DNA of 23,689 nucleotides from the NCBI GenBank assembly GCA_001873675.1, contig MNZP01000114.1, positions 1 to 23,689 of the forward strand. The letters run 5' to 3'. This DNA is from Syntrophaceae bacterium CG2_30_49_12. Lineage in GTDB: Bacteria > Desulfobacterota > Syntrophia > Syntrophales > CG2-30-49-12. Positions 1 through 8,038 of the stretch are shown piece after piece. Position 1 is the stretch's first letter. The number at the start of each line of letters is the position of its first letter. The translations under genes and the position numbers were made by a program. Under the pieces are notes generated by a model. That model was not told the origin of the DNA and did no database searches. It saw only the letters and a list, made by a program, of their open reading frames with translations.

Positions 1-43
1 AACGCCTGTCGTACGTTAGATGAAGTTGCGACAATCTAAATTG

Positions 44-216
44 GTAACTATTCAGCCACCAAGGCACAAAGACCCAAAGAGAAGATGGATATAAATTGAA
101 TAACGGAGTTTTCTCATTAATTTCAATGTGCCATGCATTAAAAAGGCTATTATAAAAAATTAATCCTATAATCTTGGTGCCTTTGTGCCTTTGTGGCAAG
201 ATACCTGAGTAGTTAC
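44..216. mobile_element. MITE-like inverted-repeat element, copy A
   Basis: The left end is GTAACTATTCAG and the right end CCTGAGTAGTTAC, so the ends form an inverted repeat. Inside them is a second pair of complementary arms with a CACAAAGG/CCTTTGTG theme (about 56-80 and 171-197), then an AT-rich centre without a reading frame. The 8 bases on the left (36-43, ctaaattg) and right (217-224, aaaaattg) match at 6 of 8, consistent with an old target duplication. The element begins 25 bases past the stop of the HcyBio gene. Its interior is unlike the other copies although its ends are the same. No transposase is encoded. Confidence 0.75.
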
Positions 217-241
217 AAAAATTGATTAAAAAAAACGGGTA

Positions 242-1420
242 TCACCGGATGACAGAGGGAAGGCATCGTTGGGGCTCTCCTAAGAGAAAATCTCCCCGTT
301 CAATCCATTCTTTAAGGATATCGGCGATTTCCCTTGCCCTTACGTAACTTGATAAGGGGGCGGTAGCTACCTTCTGACCGTTCACTATAATGGCGCCACT
401 CTTTAATTCCTTGTAATTGACCTCGCCAAGACTCCCGACCATTCCTCCTTTTGGGTAATCCACGCTGTAATCATAAACCTGGGTAAAGATATCTTCATCT
501 CTGACTCCCGTATAACGTGCCATCTCTTCATTCAGGATGGGAATGGGAATACCGATCCCCACATACAGGGAAACCCCATATCCGAGCATACTGGCTCCCA
601 CAAGCCACTCGGGACGCATCTCTTTGAGGTTTCCAATAGCGGCAATTGCCCCCGCTGCTTCTCTGGGAACCCCGTTTTTTCCCCTCCGGACGTGAGGGTT
701 ATGCTGTGTGCCCTCCCAGGCCACAAAACCCTGGGCGCCTCCTAAGAAGATCTTTGTCCCGATACCGATAGTTTTATAATAAGGATCATTGAAAAGAGGA
801 CTCAACTGTCCCGAGGTGGCGTAATTGGCATTTGCCATGCGGGGTCTCAGTACCCCCATATAGGTATAGATGATCTTATCAGACATGTTGACGGCGCAAT
901 TGTAGTTCTGGTAGGCATTCCTTGGGTTAAAAAGGATGGCGTCACGCAGATCTTTTATCGTAATATTTTTCTCATGTTTCCGGGCCGGATAGCAGTCCGT
1001 ACCGTAACCTTCCATCCGTAGCCTGATCACGTTTCCTGCCACGAGGTCTTCGATGACATGTCCCCCGCCGTAATTGAATTCTCCCGGATAGACACTATTG
1101 AGGGGGTCTCCCCCACCCACTTCTGTTGCCCCGATATAACAATCAACGGCGGCGATACCACCGTAGGCTGCCACATCGTTAAGCCAGATTTTTGCCGCCT
1201 TTATCTTCGGGGCGGTATGACCAAAATTCAGAAAGGCGCCTGATGAACACATGGGACTGAATGTACCGGTGGTAACGACATCAATCTTTTGGGCTGCCTC
1301 GATGTCGCCATGTCTGTCCACAATATCGCTCATCTCTTCAGCCGTTACCACAACGGCCTTCCCCTGTTTTATCTTTTCGTTGATCTCTTTATAAGTTTTA
1401 TTTATCTTATATTTCCCCAT
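242..1420 (-). CDS. Homocysteine biosynthesis protein (HcyBio/DUF39 family)
   Basis: A 392-residue protein of the HcyBio (formerly DUF39) family. Studies of methanogen members link the family to making homocysteine from aspartate semialdehyde and a sulfur source, in organisms that lack the usual acyl-homoserine route. The family look is clear in the N-terminal half: TGTFSPMCSSGAFLNFGH near residues 51-68, with a Cys at about 58, followed by glycine-rich stretches such as GGGDPLNSVYPGEFNYGGGH. I see no C-terminal CBS, NIL or ferredoxin domain; in archaea the partner is a separate NIL-ferredoxin protein, which is not in this window. The ATG at 1418-1420 has GAGGG upstream. It is the last gene of the visible block, downstream of dut, and is separated from it by element B. 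The reaction is inferred from the family, not shown by the sequence. Confidence 0.85.
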   Translation of the reverse strand: MGKYKINKTYKEINEKIKQGKAVVVTAEEMSDIVDRHGDIEAAQKIDVVTTGTFSPMCSSGAFLNFGHTAPKIKAAKIWLNDVAAYGGIAAVDCYIGATEVGGGDPLNSVYPGEFNYGGGHVIEDLVAGNVIRLRMEGYGTDCYPARKHEKNITIKDLRDAILFNPRNAYQNYNCAVNMSDKIIYTYMGVLRPRMANANYATSGQLSPLFNDPYYKTIGIGTKIFLGGAQGFVAWEGTQHNPHVRRGKNGVPREAAGAIAAIGNLKEMRPEWLVGASMLGYGVSLYVGIGIPIPILNEEMARYTGVRDEDIFTQVYDYSVDYPKGGMVGSLGEVNYKELKSGAIIVNGQKVATAPLSSYVRAREIADILKEWIERGDFLLGEPQRCLPSVIR

Positions 1421-1460
1421 GAAACGCCCTCTCTCACTGTTCAGATGCTCTTTTTCTTAT

Positions 1461-1581
1461 GTAACTATTCAGGTTCAAAGTTCCGGGGTTCACGGTTCAA
1501 GGTTAGACTGATGAAATATGAAGAGCGCAAGCCAACCAACCATAAACCGTGAACCGTGAACCTGATAACCTGAGTAGTTAC
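1461..1581. mobile_element. MITE-like inverted-repeat element, copy B, with perfect 8-bp duplication
   Basis: Its ends are GTAACTATTCAGG and CCTGAGTAGTTAC. The flanks carry an identical 8-mer, tttcttat, at 1453-1460 and 1582-1589: a perfect target-site duplication that includes the dut stop codon. The arms pair through GGTTCACGGTTCA-type sequence (CCGTGAA heptamers on the right). The core (about 1504-1543) is almost the same as in copy E apart from 3 extra bases, and appears reversed in copy D. No coding capacity is seen. Confidence 0.88.
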
Positions 1582-1585
1582 TTTC

Positions 1586-2035
1586 TTATTTCGTATGACC
1601 AAACCCCCCGTCCCCTCTCGATGTTGGGTCCAGCCGGTTGGTGACAACCCATGTCGCCCTGCATACCCGATGAAAGACCATCTGAGCAATACGGTCGCCT
1701 CTTCTGACAACAAAGGACTCTTCCCCATGATTAATCATAATCACGCCGATCTCACCGCGGTAATCCGCATCAATCGTCCCCGGGGAATTGACCAGCGTTA
1801 CCCCGTTCTTCAGGGCAAGACCGCTCCGGGGTCTGATCTCGGCCTCATACCCCTCCGGCAGTGCAATGACAATACCGGTGGGAATCAACTTCCTTTCTCC
1901 CGGTAGGATCACCTCTTCTTCCCCAACGGCGGCAACGACATCCATACCTGCTGCATGTTCAGTCATATAACGTGGGAGGGTGATGTCGTCATGAGCCGGT
2001 AGTTTTTGCACGGTCACCCTGATTGTTTCTCTCAT
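1586..2035 (-). CDS. dut: Deoxyuridine 5'-triphosphate nucleotidohydrolase (dUTPase)
   Basis: A 149-residue trimeric-type dUTPase, which hydrolyses dUTP to dUMP and pyrophosphate, keeping uracil out of DNA and feeding dTMP synthesis. All five family motifs are present in order: AAGMDVVA (about 28-35), PRSGLA (about 68), GTIDADYRGEIGV with the catalytic Asp (about 86-98), GDRIAQMV (about 113-120) and a C-terminal RGDGGFGHTK that closes over the active site. Length is typical. The start at 2033-2035 is ATG. The only purine-rich ribosome-binding sequence ahead of it is the GGGGTCA-type heptamer array at 2041-2069, which fills the gap to the M16 peptidase stop. Element B begins 4 bases past the stop. 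Confidence 0.97.
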   Translation of the reverse strand: MRETIRVTVQKLPAHDDITLPRYMTEHAAGMDVVAAVGEEEVILPGERKLIPTGIVIALPEGYEAEIRPRSGLALKNGVTLVNSPGTIDADYRGEIGVIMINHGEESFVVRRGDRIAQMVFHRVCRATWVVTNRLDPTSRGDGGFGHTK

Positions 2036-2040
2036 AATAC

Positions 2041-2069
2041 CCTGCCCCCTGACCCCTGATCCCTGACTC
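2041..2069 (-). repeat. Heptanucleotide tandem repeat between M16 gene and dut
   Basis: Read on the minus strand, directly after the TAG of the M16 gene, come four diverged 7-mers: GGAGTCA, GGGATCA, GGGGTCA, GGGGGCA. The array fills the intercistronic space and, being purine-rich, probably also serves as the dut ribosome-binding site. Confidence 0.75.
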
Positions 2070-3323
2070 CTATAAGTACAATTTGAGTCTGCAATCCTTT
2101 TCCGAAATCCTGCCGATGGCAGCGAGGCTTATGGTATCCGGGTTAAACACTTCACAAGACAGCAGTCTTATATCTTCTACGCCAACAGCATCTATATGAG
2201 CGATAACCTCTTCCGGCGGCACATATCTTTTTAAGTATATCTCATCCCTGGCCAGTTTCATCATGCGATTATCGGTGCTTTCCATGCCCAGGAGGAAATT
2301 GCCCTTAACTAATTCCCTGGCTGAAGTCAACTCTTTTTCTGTAAGAAGATCATTGCATAATCCTTTCAGTGTCTCCAGAACCAGACCGATGACATCGGAC
2401 ACCTTATCCTCGCTGGTTCCCGCGTAAATGCCGAGCATACCCGTATCTGTATAGGGAATCAGATAGGAATGGATGGCGTAAACCAGCCCCCTTTTCTCTC
2501 TGATTTCCTGGAACAACCTTGAACTCATACTTCCACCGAGGACGGCGTTCATTAAAAAACATGGAAACCTTTTGGAGCTTCTTGCAGATGGGGCAAGGGC
2601 GCCGATGAGCATATGCACCTGATCCAGATCCTTTTCGAGGACAGCTTCTTTTGATGAAACTACCGGCGCCGTGGTCTCGTCCTTGACAGCCCCTTGTGCC
2701 AGTGACCCAAAGGCGTGTCGAACCAGCTCAACCAGAACATCATGTTTCAGATTGCCGGCGGCGGTCAGCACAAGGTTTTCCCCTCTGTACCTGGCATTGA
2801 AGAAACTGAAGAGGACTTCTCTGTTAAATCCCTCCACCGCTTCCTTCGTCCCTAAAACAGAACGACCAAGGGGGTGGCCACCCCAAAATATGGCATCGAA
2901 GAAGTCATGAATATAATCGTCAGGTGAATCCTCCACCATATTGATCTCCTGAAGGACCACCGTCGTTTCTTTACCGATTTCTGCGGTATCAAATTGTGAG
3001 TTTTTTAATATATCGGCGAGCAGGTCAATCGCCAGGGCAAGATGATAATCAGGTATCTTGACGTAAAAAGAGGTTAGTTCCTTGCCGGTGGCGGCGTTCA
3101 TCAAACCACCGACAGAATCAATGGCCGATGCAATATCAAAGGCAGTTCTGCTTTCCGTTCCCTTGAAAAGCATGTGCTCGATAAAATGAGCTGTCCCGTT
3201 TGTCTTCAGGCTTTCGTTGCGGGAACCACACCGCACCCATACCCCTATGGATACTGACCTGACATGGCCGATCTCCTCGGAAATAACCCTGATGCCATTG
3301 TCCAGAACGGTCCTATTGTACAT
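2070..3323 (-). CDS. M16 family zinc metallopeptidase (processing-protease-like)
   Basis: A 417-residue M16B-type peptidase related to mitochondrial processing peptidase beta and Bacillus YmxG/MlpA. The inverted zinc motif HFIEH is at residues 46-50 and the third ligand is likely the Glu in VVLQEINM (about 126), so the protein should be catalytically competent. The C-terminal half carries the usual second M16 lobe, with an RLFQEIREKRGLVYAI stretch typical of the family. Length is normal for single-chain M16B proteins. No signal peptide is evident, so it is probably cytoplasmic. Position directly after pnp and before dut is the conserved place for this gene in many bacteria. The natural substrate is unknown. 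The ATG at 3321-3323 has AGGAG some distance upstream and GGGG nearer. Confidence 0.93.
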   Translation of the reverse strand: MYNRTVLDNGIRVISEEIGHVRSVSIGVWVRCGSRNESLKTNGTAHFIEHMLFKGTESRTAFDIASAIDSVGGLMNAATGKELTSFYVKIPDYHLALAIDLLADILKNSQFDTAEIGKETTVVLQEINMVEDSPDDYIHDFFDAIFWGGHPLGRSVLGTKEAVEGFNREVLFSFFNARYRGENLVLTAAGNLKHDVLVELVRHAFGSLAQGAVKDETTAPVVSSKEAVLEKDLDQVHMLIGALAPSARSSKRFPCFLMNAVLGGSMSSRLFQEIREKRGLVYAIHSYLIPYTDTGMLGIYAGTSEDKVSDVIGLVLETLKGLCNDLLTEKELTSARELVKGNFLLGMESTDNRMMKLARDEIYLKRYVPPEEVIAHIDAVGVEDIRLLSCEVFNPDTISLAAIGRISEKDCRLKLYL

Positions 3324-3373
3324 TGGTCCCCGGTATCTCCTTTCTGCTTAGTCAGGTTTCTCTAAAGGGAAAT

Positions 3374-3482
3374 GTAACTATTCAGGTTCAGGGTTCAAGG
3401 TTCAGGGGTTCGAGTGAAATGCTTAATAATCATCTTAAACCATTGAACCGTGAACCACGGAACTTTGAACCTGAGTAGTTAC
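3374..3482. mobile_element. MITE-like inverted-repeat element, copy C
   Basis: The ends GTAACTATTCAGG and CCTGAGTAGTTAC are intact. The flanking 8-mers agggaaat (3366-3373) and aaggaaat (3483-3490) match at 7 of 8. The right arm, read as its complement, is nearly the left arm of copies B and E, while its left arm has its own GGTTCAGGGTTCAAGG pattern. The core is unrelated to that of B and E. It starts 7 bases past the pnp stop. Confidence 0.85.
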
Positions 3483-3489
3483 AAGGAAA

Positions 3490-5613
3490 TTATGCCGGAT
3501 TCTCCCCTAATGCTTCCTTCCTGGAGAGCCGGATCTTCCCCTGCCTGTCAATTTCAAGGACCTTCACCAGCACCTCGTCCCCTTCTTTCAGGATATCCGT
3601 GACCTTATTAACCCTTTCCCTGGCAAGTTGTGAGATATGCACCAACCCCTCCGTACCCGGCAGTATCTCCACGAAAGCGCCAAAGTCAACAATCTTCTTG
3701 ACTGTGCCACGATATATCTTTCCTATTTCCGCATCCTCGGTCAGCCATTTGACCATGGCCACAGCCCTGGCTGCGGCATCTGCATCGCTGGAGGCAATGG
3801 TCACGGTGCCGTCGTCTTCCACATCAATATTAACGCCTGTTTCACTGACAATCTGCCTGATATTCTTCCCTCCGGAACCGATTACGTCCCTTACCTTCTC
3901 CGGCCTTACCTTTACCATTGTGATTCTCGGGGCGTACATGGAGATATCAGTCCGTGGGAAAGCGATGGTCTCCCTCATCTTTTCAATAATAAAAAGCCTT
4001 CCATCTCTCGCCTGGTAGAGGGCTCTTCTCAGGATATCTTGCGTAACCCCATTAATCTTGATGTCCATCTGCATGGCTGTAATCCCCTTTTTTGTCCCGC
4101 ATACCTTGAAGTCCATATCTCCTGCATGGTCTTCATCGCCAATGATATCGGACAGAATGACCACTTGTTCACCCTCTTTCAACAGACCCATGGCAATCCC
4201 GGCGACGATATCCTTCACGGGCACTCCGGCATCCATCAGGGAAAGGGCGCCGCCGCACACCGTGGCCATGGAAGATGAACCATTGGACGAAAGAACTTCG
4301 GAAACAATCCTGATAGTGTAGGGGAATTCTTCGTCGGTAGGGAGGATGGGAAGCAGGGCTTTTCTGGCGAGGGCGCCATGCCCGATTTCTCTTCTTCCCG
4401 GACCCCTTAAAGGCCGTGCTTCTCCAACGCAATAGGGGGGGAAATTATAGTGCAGAATAAACGATCTCATCTCTTCCCCGCCTATATAATCCATTCTTTG
4501 TTCATCCGAGGATGTGCCAAGTGTCAGGGCGGCAAGAACCTGGGTTTCACCTCTGCTAAATATGGCCGATCCGTGGGCCCTCGGTAAAATCCCAACATCA
4601 GCGCTGATTGGCCTGATGTCTGTGTTGGATCTTCCGTCGCTCCTCCTTTTTTCATGCAGGATCATATTCCTGATATTATGTCGTTCCAGATCCTCAAATA
4701 TCTCCATGACCAGAGGGCGAAGTCCCGCATCCTCTCTGGTGATTTCCTCGATTACCGCCTCTCTGAGACGGTCGAGCTTTGCATACCTTTCTAATTTCGG
4801 CCCCGTGGTATAGGCATCTCTCAGACCTTCCGCGGCGGCGTTGGCAACCCTTGCAACAAGGGACTGATCTGGGGAGGCAACCGGGTTCACCATCCTCTTT
4901 TTTCTTCCAATGTCCTGACGTATAGATTCCTGAAGTTCAATCAAGGGGCGAATGACGTCCAATCCCCAGTTGATGGCATCAACGATCACATCTTCCTCAA
5001 CCTCTTTGCCCTTCCCCTCAAGCATCACCAGGTTTACATCAAATTCACGATCCTGCGTACCGGGGAGTACCCTTCTGCCGACTAAGAAGAGATCCAAGCC
5101 ACCATTTTCTAATACCTCTGCCGATGGATTGCATAAAAATTCCCCGTCCAGCAGGCCGATCCTGACACCGGCAACCGGTCCCTCAAAAGGAATATCCGAT
5201 ATTCCCAGGGCCGCCGAAACGCCTAACATGGCTGCCACTTTGGTATCATTTGCGTTATCCGCGGAAAGAACGGTTGCCACAACCTGAGTTTCATAAAAGT
5301 AACCTTTGGGAAACAGGGGGCGTATTGATCTGTCAATGAGCCTCGATGTTAATATCTCTTGCTCGTTGGGACGCCCCTCCCTTTTAAAAAAACCGCCGGG
5401 AATCTTCCCCGCGGCGAAGGTCATCTCCTGGTAATCAACTGTGAGGGGCAGAAAATCGAGTCCTTCCCTTGCGTTTTTCAGGGAGACGACCGTCACGAGA
5501 ACAACCGTATCACCATAATTCACAAGGATTGCACCATCGGCCTGACCTGCCACATAATCCGCTTTCAGGGAAATACTCCTCCCTCCAAAATCTGTGCTAA
5601 ATACTTTGCTCAT
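3490..5613 (-). CDS. pnp: Polyribonucleotide nucleotidyltransferase (PNPase)
   Basis: A 707-residue PNPase, the 3'-to-5' phosphorolytic exoribonuclease of mRNA decay and a trimeric ring enzyme. In order: a first RNase PH domain (from residue 1, with GGFFKREGRPNEQEILTSRL), an all-helical linker, a second RNase PH domain with FSRGETQVLA and the catalytic aspartates in DEDHAGDMDFKV, a KH domain with VIGSGGKNIRQI (about 575-590) and an S1 domain with KIVDFGAFVEILPGTEGLVHIS (about 635-655). Full length with no interruptions. It follows rpsO, as in most bacteria, with a hairpin in the 72-base gap that could mediate control. The start is the ATG at 5611-5613. Confidence 0.98.
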   Translation of the reverse strand: MSKVFSTDFGGRSISLKADYVAGQADGAILVNYGDTVVLVTVVSLKNAREGLDFLPLTVDYQEMTFAAGKIPGGFFKREGRPNEQEILTSRLIDRSIRPLFPKGYFYETQVVATVLSADNANDTKVAAMLGVSAALGISDIPFEGPVAGVRIGLLDGEFLCNPSAEVLENGGLDLFLVGRRVLPGTQDREFDVNLVMLEGKGKEVEEDVIVDAINWGLDVIRPLIELQESIRQDIGRKKRMVNPVASPDQSLVARVANAAAEGLRDAYTTGPKLERYAKLDRLREAVIEEITREDAGLRPLVMEIFEDLERHNIRNMILHEKRRSDGRSNTDIRPISADVGILPRAHGSAIFSRGETQVLAALTLGTSSDEQRMDYIGGEEMRSFILHYNFPPYCVGEARPLRGPGRREIGHGALARKALLPILPTDEEFPYTIRIVSEVLSSNGSSSMATVCGGALSLMDAGVPVKDIVAGIAMGLLKEGEQVVILSDIIGDEDHAGDMDFKVCGTKKGITAMQMDIKINGVTQDILRRALYQARDGRLFIIEKMRETIAFPRTDISMYAPRITMVKVRPEKVRDVIGSGGKNIRQIVSETGVNIDVEDDGTVTIASSDADAAARAVAMVKWLTEDAEIGKIYRGTVKKIVDFGAFVEILPGTEGLVHISQLARERVNKVTDILKEGDEVLVKVLEIDRQGKIRLSRKEALGENPA

Positions 5614-5645
5614 AAATTGTTTTCCCTTCTGTTATGGGTTTTTGC

Positions 5646-5686
5646 GGCAAAAGCAATAGTAATTGCAAGGAATAGGACCTTTTGCC
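5646..5686 (-). promoter_or_regulatory. Stem-loop in the rpsO-pnp intercistronic leader
   Basis: An 8-bp perfect inverted repeat (GGCAAAAG ... CTTTTGCC, arms 5646-5653 and 5679-5686) encloses a smaller hairpin GCAAT-TACT-ATTGC (5653-5666), which shares one base with the outer arm. The outer stem starts within the rpsO stop codon. In E. coli the same gap holds the RNase III/PNPase autoregulatory hairpin, so a similar role is a reasonable inference. It is not followed by a T run, so it is not an intrinsic terminator. Confidence 0.5.
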
Positions 5687-5952
5687 TATTTTCGAAGACC
5701 CAGGCGCGAAACCACTTTCCTGTATCTTTCCACATCCTTTTTCTTCAGGTAATCGAGAAGTTTTCTCCTCTGCCCGACGAGTTTCAAAAGTCCCCTGCGG
5801 GAGTGGTGGTCCTTTTTGTGGGTCTTAAAATGCTCCGTTAAGTATTCTATCCTCGCCGTCATGAGCGCAACCTGGACCTCCGGTGATCCCGTGTCCTTTT
5901 CGTGCAATTGAAAATTGCCAACTATTTTCCCCCTTTGTTCAGCATCTAACAC
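5686..5952 (-). CDS. rpsO: 30S ribosomal protein S15
   Basis: An 88-residue S15, a primary binding protein of the central domain of 16S rRNA. The family signature HEKDTGSPEVQVALMTARIEYL near residues 17-38 and HKKDHHSRRGLLKLVGQRRKLLDYL near 45-69 are unmistakable. Length is exactly usual. The start is GTG at 5950-5952, preceded by GGGAGGAG at good spacing; no in-frame ATG exists near it. It lies between truB and pnp, the conserved arrangement. Confidence 0.98.
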   Translation of the reverse strand: MLDAEQRGKIVGNFQLHEKDTGSPEVQVALMTARIEYLTEHFKTHKKDHHSRRGLLKLVGQRRKLLDYLKKKDVERYRKVVSRLGLRK

Positions 5953-5993
5953 CTTTTTCTCTCCTCCCTCGTCAATCGGTTACAATAATGTAT

Positions 5994-6116
5994 GTAACTA
6001 CGCAGGTCGTCAGGTTTACAGTTCACAGTTCACAGTTCACAGTTCACAGTTGCTTGGCTTGCGTTCTTCTTTCATCAGTCTAACCTTGAACCGTGAACCT
6101 TAGAACTTTGAACCTT
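5994..6116. mobile_element. MITE-like element, copy D, inverted and lacking its right end
   Basis: The left end GTAACTACGCAGG is close to the consensus. Five heptamers (ACAGTTC x4 then ACAGTTG, 6018-6052) follow. Then the complement of the core seen in copies B and E (about 6053-6085) shows that the copy is reversed relative to them. The right arm stops at TTGAACCT and runs into the truB stop with no CCTGAGTAGTTAC, so the right end is lost. No flanking duplication is found. Confidence 0.7.
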
Positions 6117-7064
6117 CTAACAATTAAATACCCTCATGATTTTAACCACCCGTTTCTCTCCATCTAACGAAGCAATTTGCTCCGAAGCACAGAGCATTTT
6201 TCCTATTGCAACAAGGCAATGATCAGGCGACATAAATTTTACTATATCTCCGGCGCTAAGAAAAGGAAAGTTATTTATACCAAGGGCATCGGCATCCGGT
6301 TGATAGCCTTCCCTTAACTTTCCTACCAATGCCTGATCCACGTTGATGGCGGGGAGTTCCGGCAGAGCTTCCGTCAGGGGTAAAATATTTGCGGCAAGCA
6401 AGTCCCGCTTCTTTTCGTTGTCAATACCCTCAATGGATACCGCCAATCCTTCGTGGAAACAGCCGCTCCTTGTCCTTCGCAGCGACGCAAGGCACGCCCC
6501 GCATCCCAATATTTTACCCACATCGGAACAAAGAGAACGTATATAGGTGCCACTCCCGCATGATACCGTAAAGGTCACGTAAGGCAATACTATCTCTTCG
6601 ACCACGATGGTGTAAACTTCAACGGTTCTCGGAGGGAGGTCAACGGCGATCCCCCTTCTTGCCCATTTATAAAGCGGTTTCCCTTGAAACTTAACCGCCG
6701 AGTAATGGGGAGGAAGTTGCTCTATCTTCCCGACAAAGCGGTGCAACACCTCTTCTATCTCGTCTCTTGCCACACGAGGTTCACACTCAGCAATTATTTT
6801 GCCCTCCATGTCGAGGGTGTCAGTTTCGACACCTAATAACATCGTTGCCCGGTATTCCTTGCTGTCCGGCGAAAAGAACTGTACGAGCTTCGTTGCCTCA
6901 TTTATGCACACGGGAAGGACACCCGTTGTCAGAGGATCCAGCGTACCCGTATGACCGGCCTTTCTTGCACCAAGCAGCCTCCTCACTTCCGAAACCACGG
7001 CATAAGATGTCTTTCCCGAAGGCTTATCTATCACAACAATGCCATCCATAACGAGAAACTTCAT
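6117..7064 (-). CDS. truB: tRNA pseudouridine(55) synthase TruB
   Basis: A 315-residue TruB, which isomerises U55 in the T loop of tRNAs. Motif I is GIVVIDKPSGKTS (8-20) and motif II is AGHTGTLDPLTTGVLP (36-51), with catalytic Asp43; the YIRSLCSDVG block near 174-183 is also present. A C-terminal PUA-like region (about 245-310) completes the typical length. The chosen ATG (7062-7064) overlaps the nrnA stop in an ATGA, implying translational coupling; an internal ATG five codons on is a weaker alternative. The stop codon abuts the truncated element D. Confidence 0.97.
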   Translation of the reverse strand: MKFLVMDGIVVIDKPSGKTSYAVVSEVRRLLGARKAGHTGTLDPLTTGVLPVCINEATKLVQFFSPDSKEYRATMLLGVETDTLDMEGKIIAECEPRVARDEIEEVLHRFVGKIEQLPPHYSAVKFQGKPLYKWARRGIAVDLPPRTVEVYTIVVEEIVLPYVTFTVSCGSGTYIRSLCSDVGKILGCGACLASLRRTRSGCFHEGLAVSIEGIDNEKKRDLLAANILPLTEALPELPAINVDQALVGKLREGYQPDADALGINNFPFLSAGDIVKFMSPDHCLVAIGKMLCASEQIASLDGEKRVVKIMRVFNC

Positions 7065-8017
7065 GCAACAATAGACCTTGTCATATCCAGTACACGATGT
7101 TTGACCGTCTCAATATCCCCTTCAATCTCACAACCTGAGGCATTAGCGTGTCCTCCTCCTCCGAATGCCCGAGCAATTTGTTCTACATTAAGTTTCCCTT
7201 TGGAGCGTAAGCTTATCTTGAAATAGTTTTGAGATAATTCATTGTAAAGGATGGAAACTTCTACTCCCTCGATGGAACGAGGTATATCCACAAAACCTTC
7301 GGCATGTTCCTGCAATGCCCCGGCAGACTCGATAGCCTTCCGTAAAACTACCAGGGAGCCGATCTTCCCGCCCAAATCAAAAGTCATGGTTTCCAGCACG
7401 TTCATCAAGAGTTTGATCTTAGCTAATGGTTTGCTTTCGTAAATGTTTTCCGCTATCCATTGCGGATCGGCGCCTTTTCCCAGCAAATTTCCCGCCGCTG
7501 TCAAGGTGCTCTGCCTTGTGCTTCCGTAGCGGAATCCCCCCGTATCCGTCATGATGGCAGCGTACAGATTGGTTGCCATCTCTTCTGTCAGCTCGAGGGC
7601 CATATGCTCTGCAAACCGGTAAAGCAACTCTCCAGTGGAACTCGCCTGATGATCAATATAGGCAATCTCACAGAAAGCTCCCCGGGAAATGTGATGATCA
7701 ATGGCGATGATCCGCTTTATCCTTCCTATCTTGTTTGCCGCTTCTCCTACACGTTCCAGCTCACTGCAATCCAGGACAAAGGCGGCGTCAAATTCCCCCA
7801 GCGGGGGAAGTTGCTGAACTATAATTTCATTGCCGGGAAGAAAACGATAATTCTGAGGGGTTTCATCCTGATTATAAACGACAGCTTCTTTTTTCATACG
7901 ACGAAGCATATGGTATAGGGCCAATTCTGATCCCAGGGCGTCGCCATCGAGTCTCACATGGGAGGTGATAAGGAAGACCTGGTAACTGTTTATAATATCA
8001 ATGATCCTTGAAAGCAT
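7061..8017 (-). CDS. nrnA: DHH/DHHA1 phosphoesterase, bifunctional oligoribonuclease/PAP phosphatase NrnA
   Basis: A protein of 318 residues from the chosen start. NrnA-type enzymes degrade nanoRNAs of a few nucleotides and can dephosphorylate pAp. Visible motifs are SHVRLDGDALGS (19-30, metal-binding His and Asps), VLDCSE (81-86), IDHH (106-109), a TDTGGFRYGST block and the C-terminal DHHA1 signature GGGGHANASGC. The ATG at 8015-8017 has AAAGGGGAA immediately upstream. The frame stays open 18 codons further, but those codons lie in transposable element E and its flank, so the longer start is spurious. It overlaps truB by 4 bases, and its position between rbfA and truB is conserved. Confidence 0.95.
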   Translation of the reverse strand: MLSRIIDIINSYQVFLITSHVRLDGDALGSELALYHMLRRMKKEAVVYNQDETPQNYRFLPGNEIIVQQLPPLGEFDAAFVLDCSELERVGEAANKIGRIKRIIAIDHHISRGAFCEIAYIDHQASSTGELLYRFAEHMALELTEEMATNLYAAIMTDTGGFRYGSTRQSTLTAAGNLLGKGADPQWIAENIYESKPLAKIKLLMNVLETMTFDLGGKIGSLVVLRKAIESAGALQEHAEGFVDIPRSIEGVEVSILYNELSQNYFKISLRSKGKLNVEQIARAFGGGGHANASGCEIEGDIETVKHRVLDMTRSIVA

Positions 8018-8038
8018 CCGTTCCCCTTTATTATATTT

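Noticed and set aside
218..245. T-rich tract after the HcyBio stop as an intrinsic terminator
   Set aside because: Eight T residues follow CCCG, but the possible stem before them is only about 3 bp, so I do not call a terminator.
1289..1728. Open frames spanning element B
   Set aside because: They read through the inverted repeat and the antisense of HcyBio or an alternative frame of dut; no known protein features.
3599..4321. Long open frames on the plus strand opposite pnp, up to 213 codons
   Set aside because: They are antisense shadows of a clear pnp gene, with composition expected of a complementary strand and no recognisable domains.
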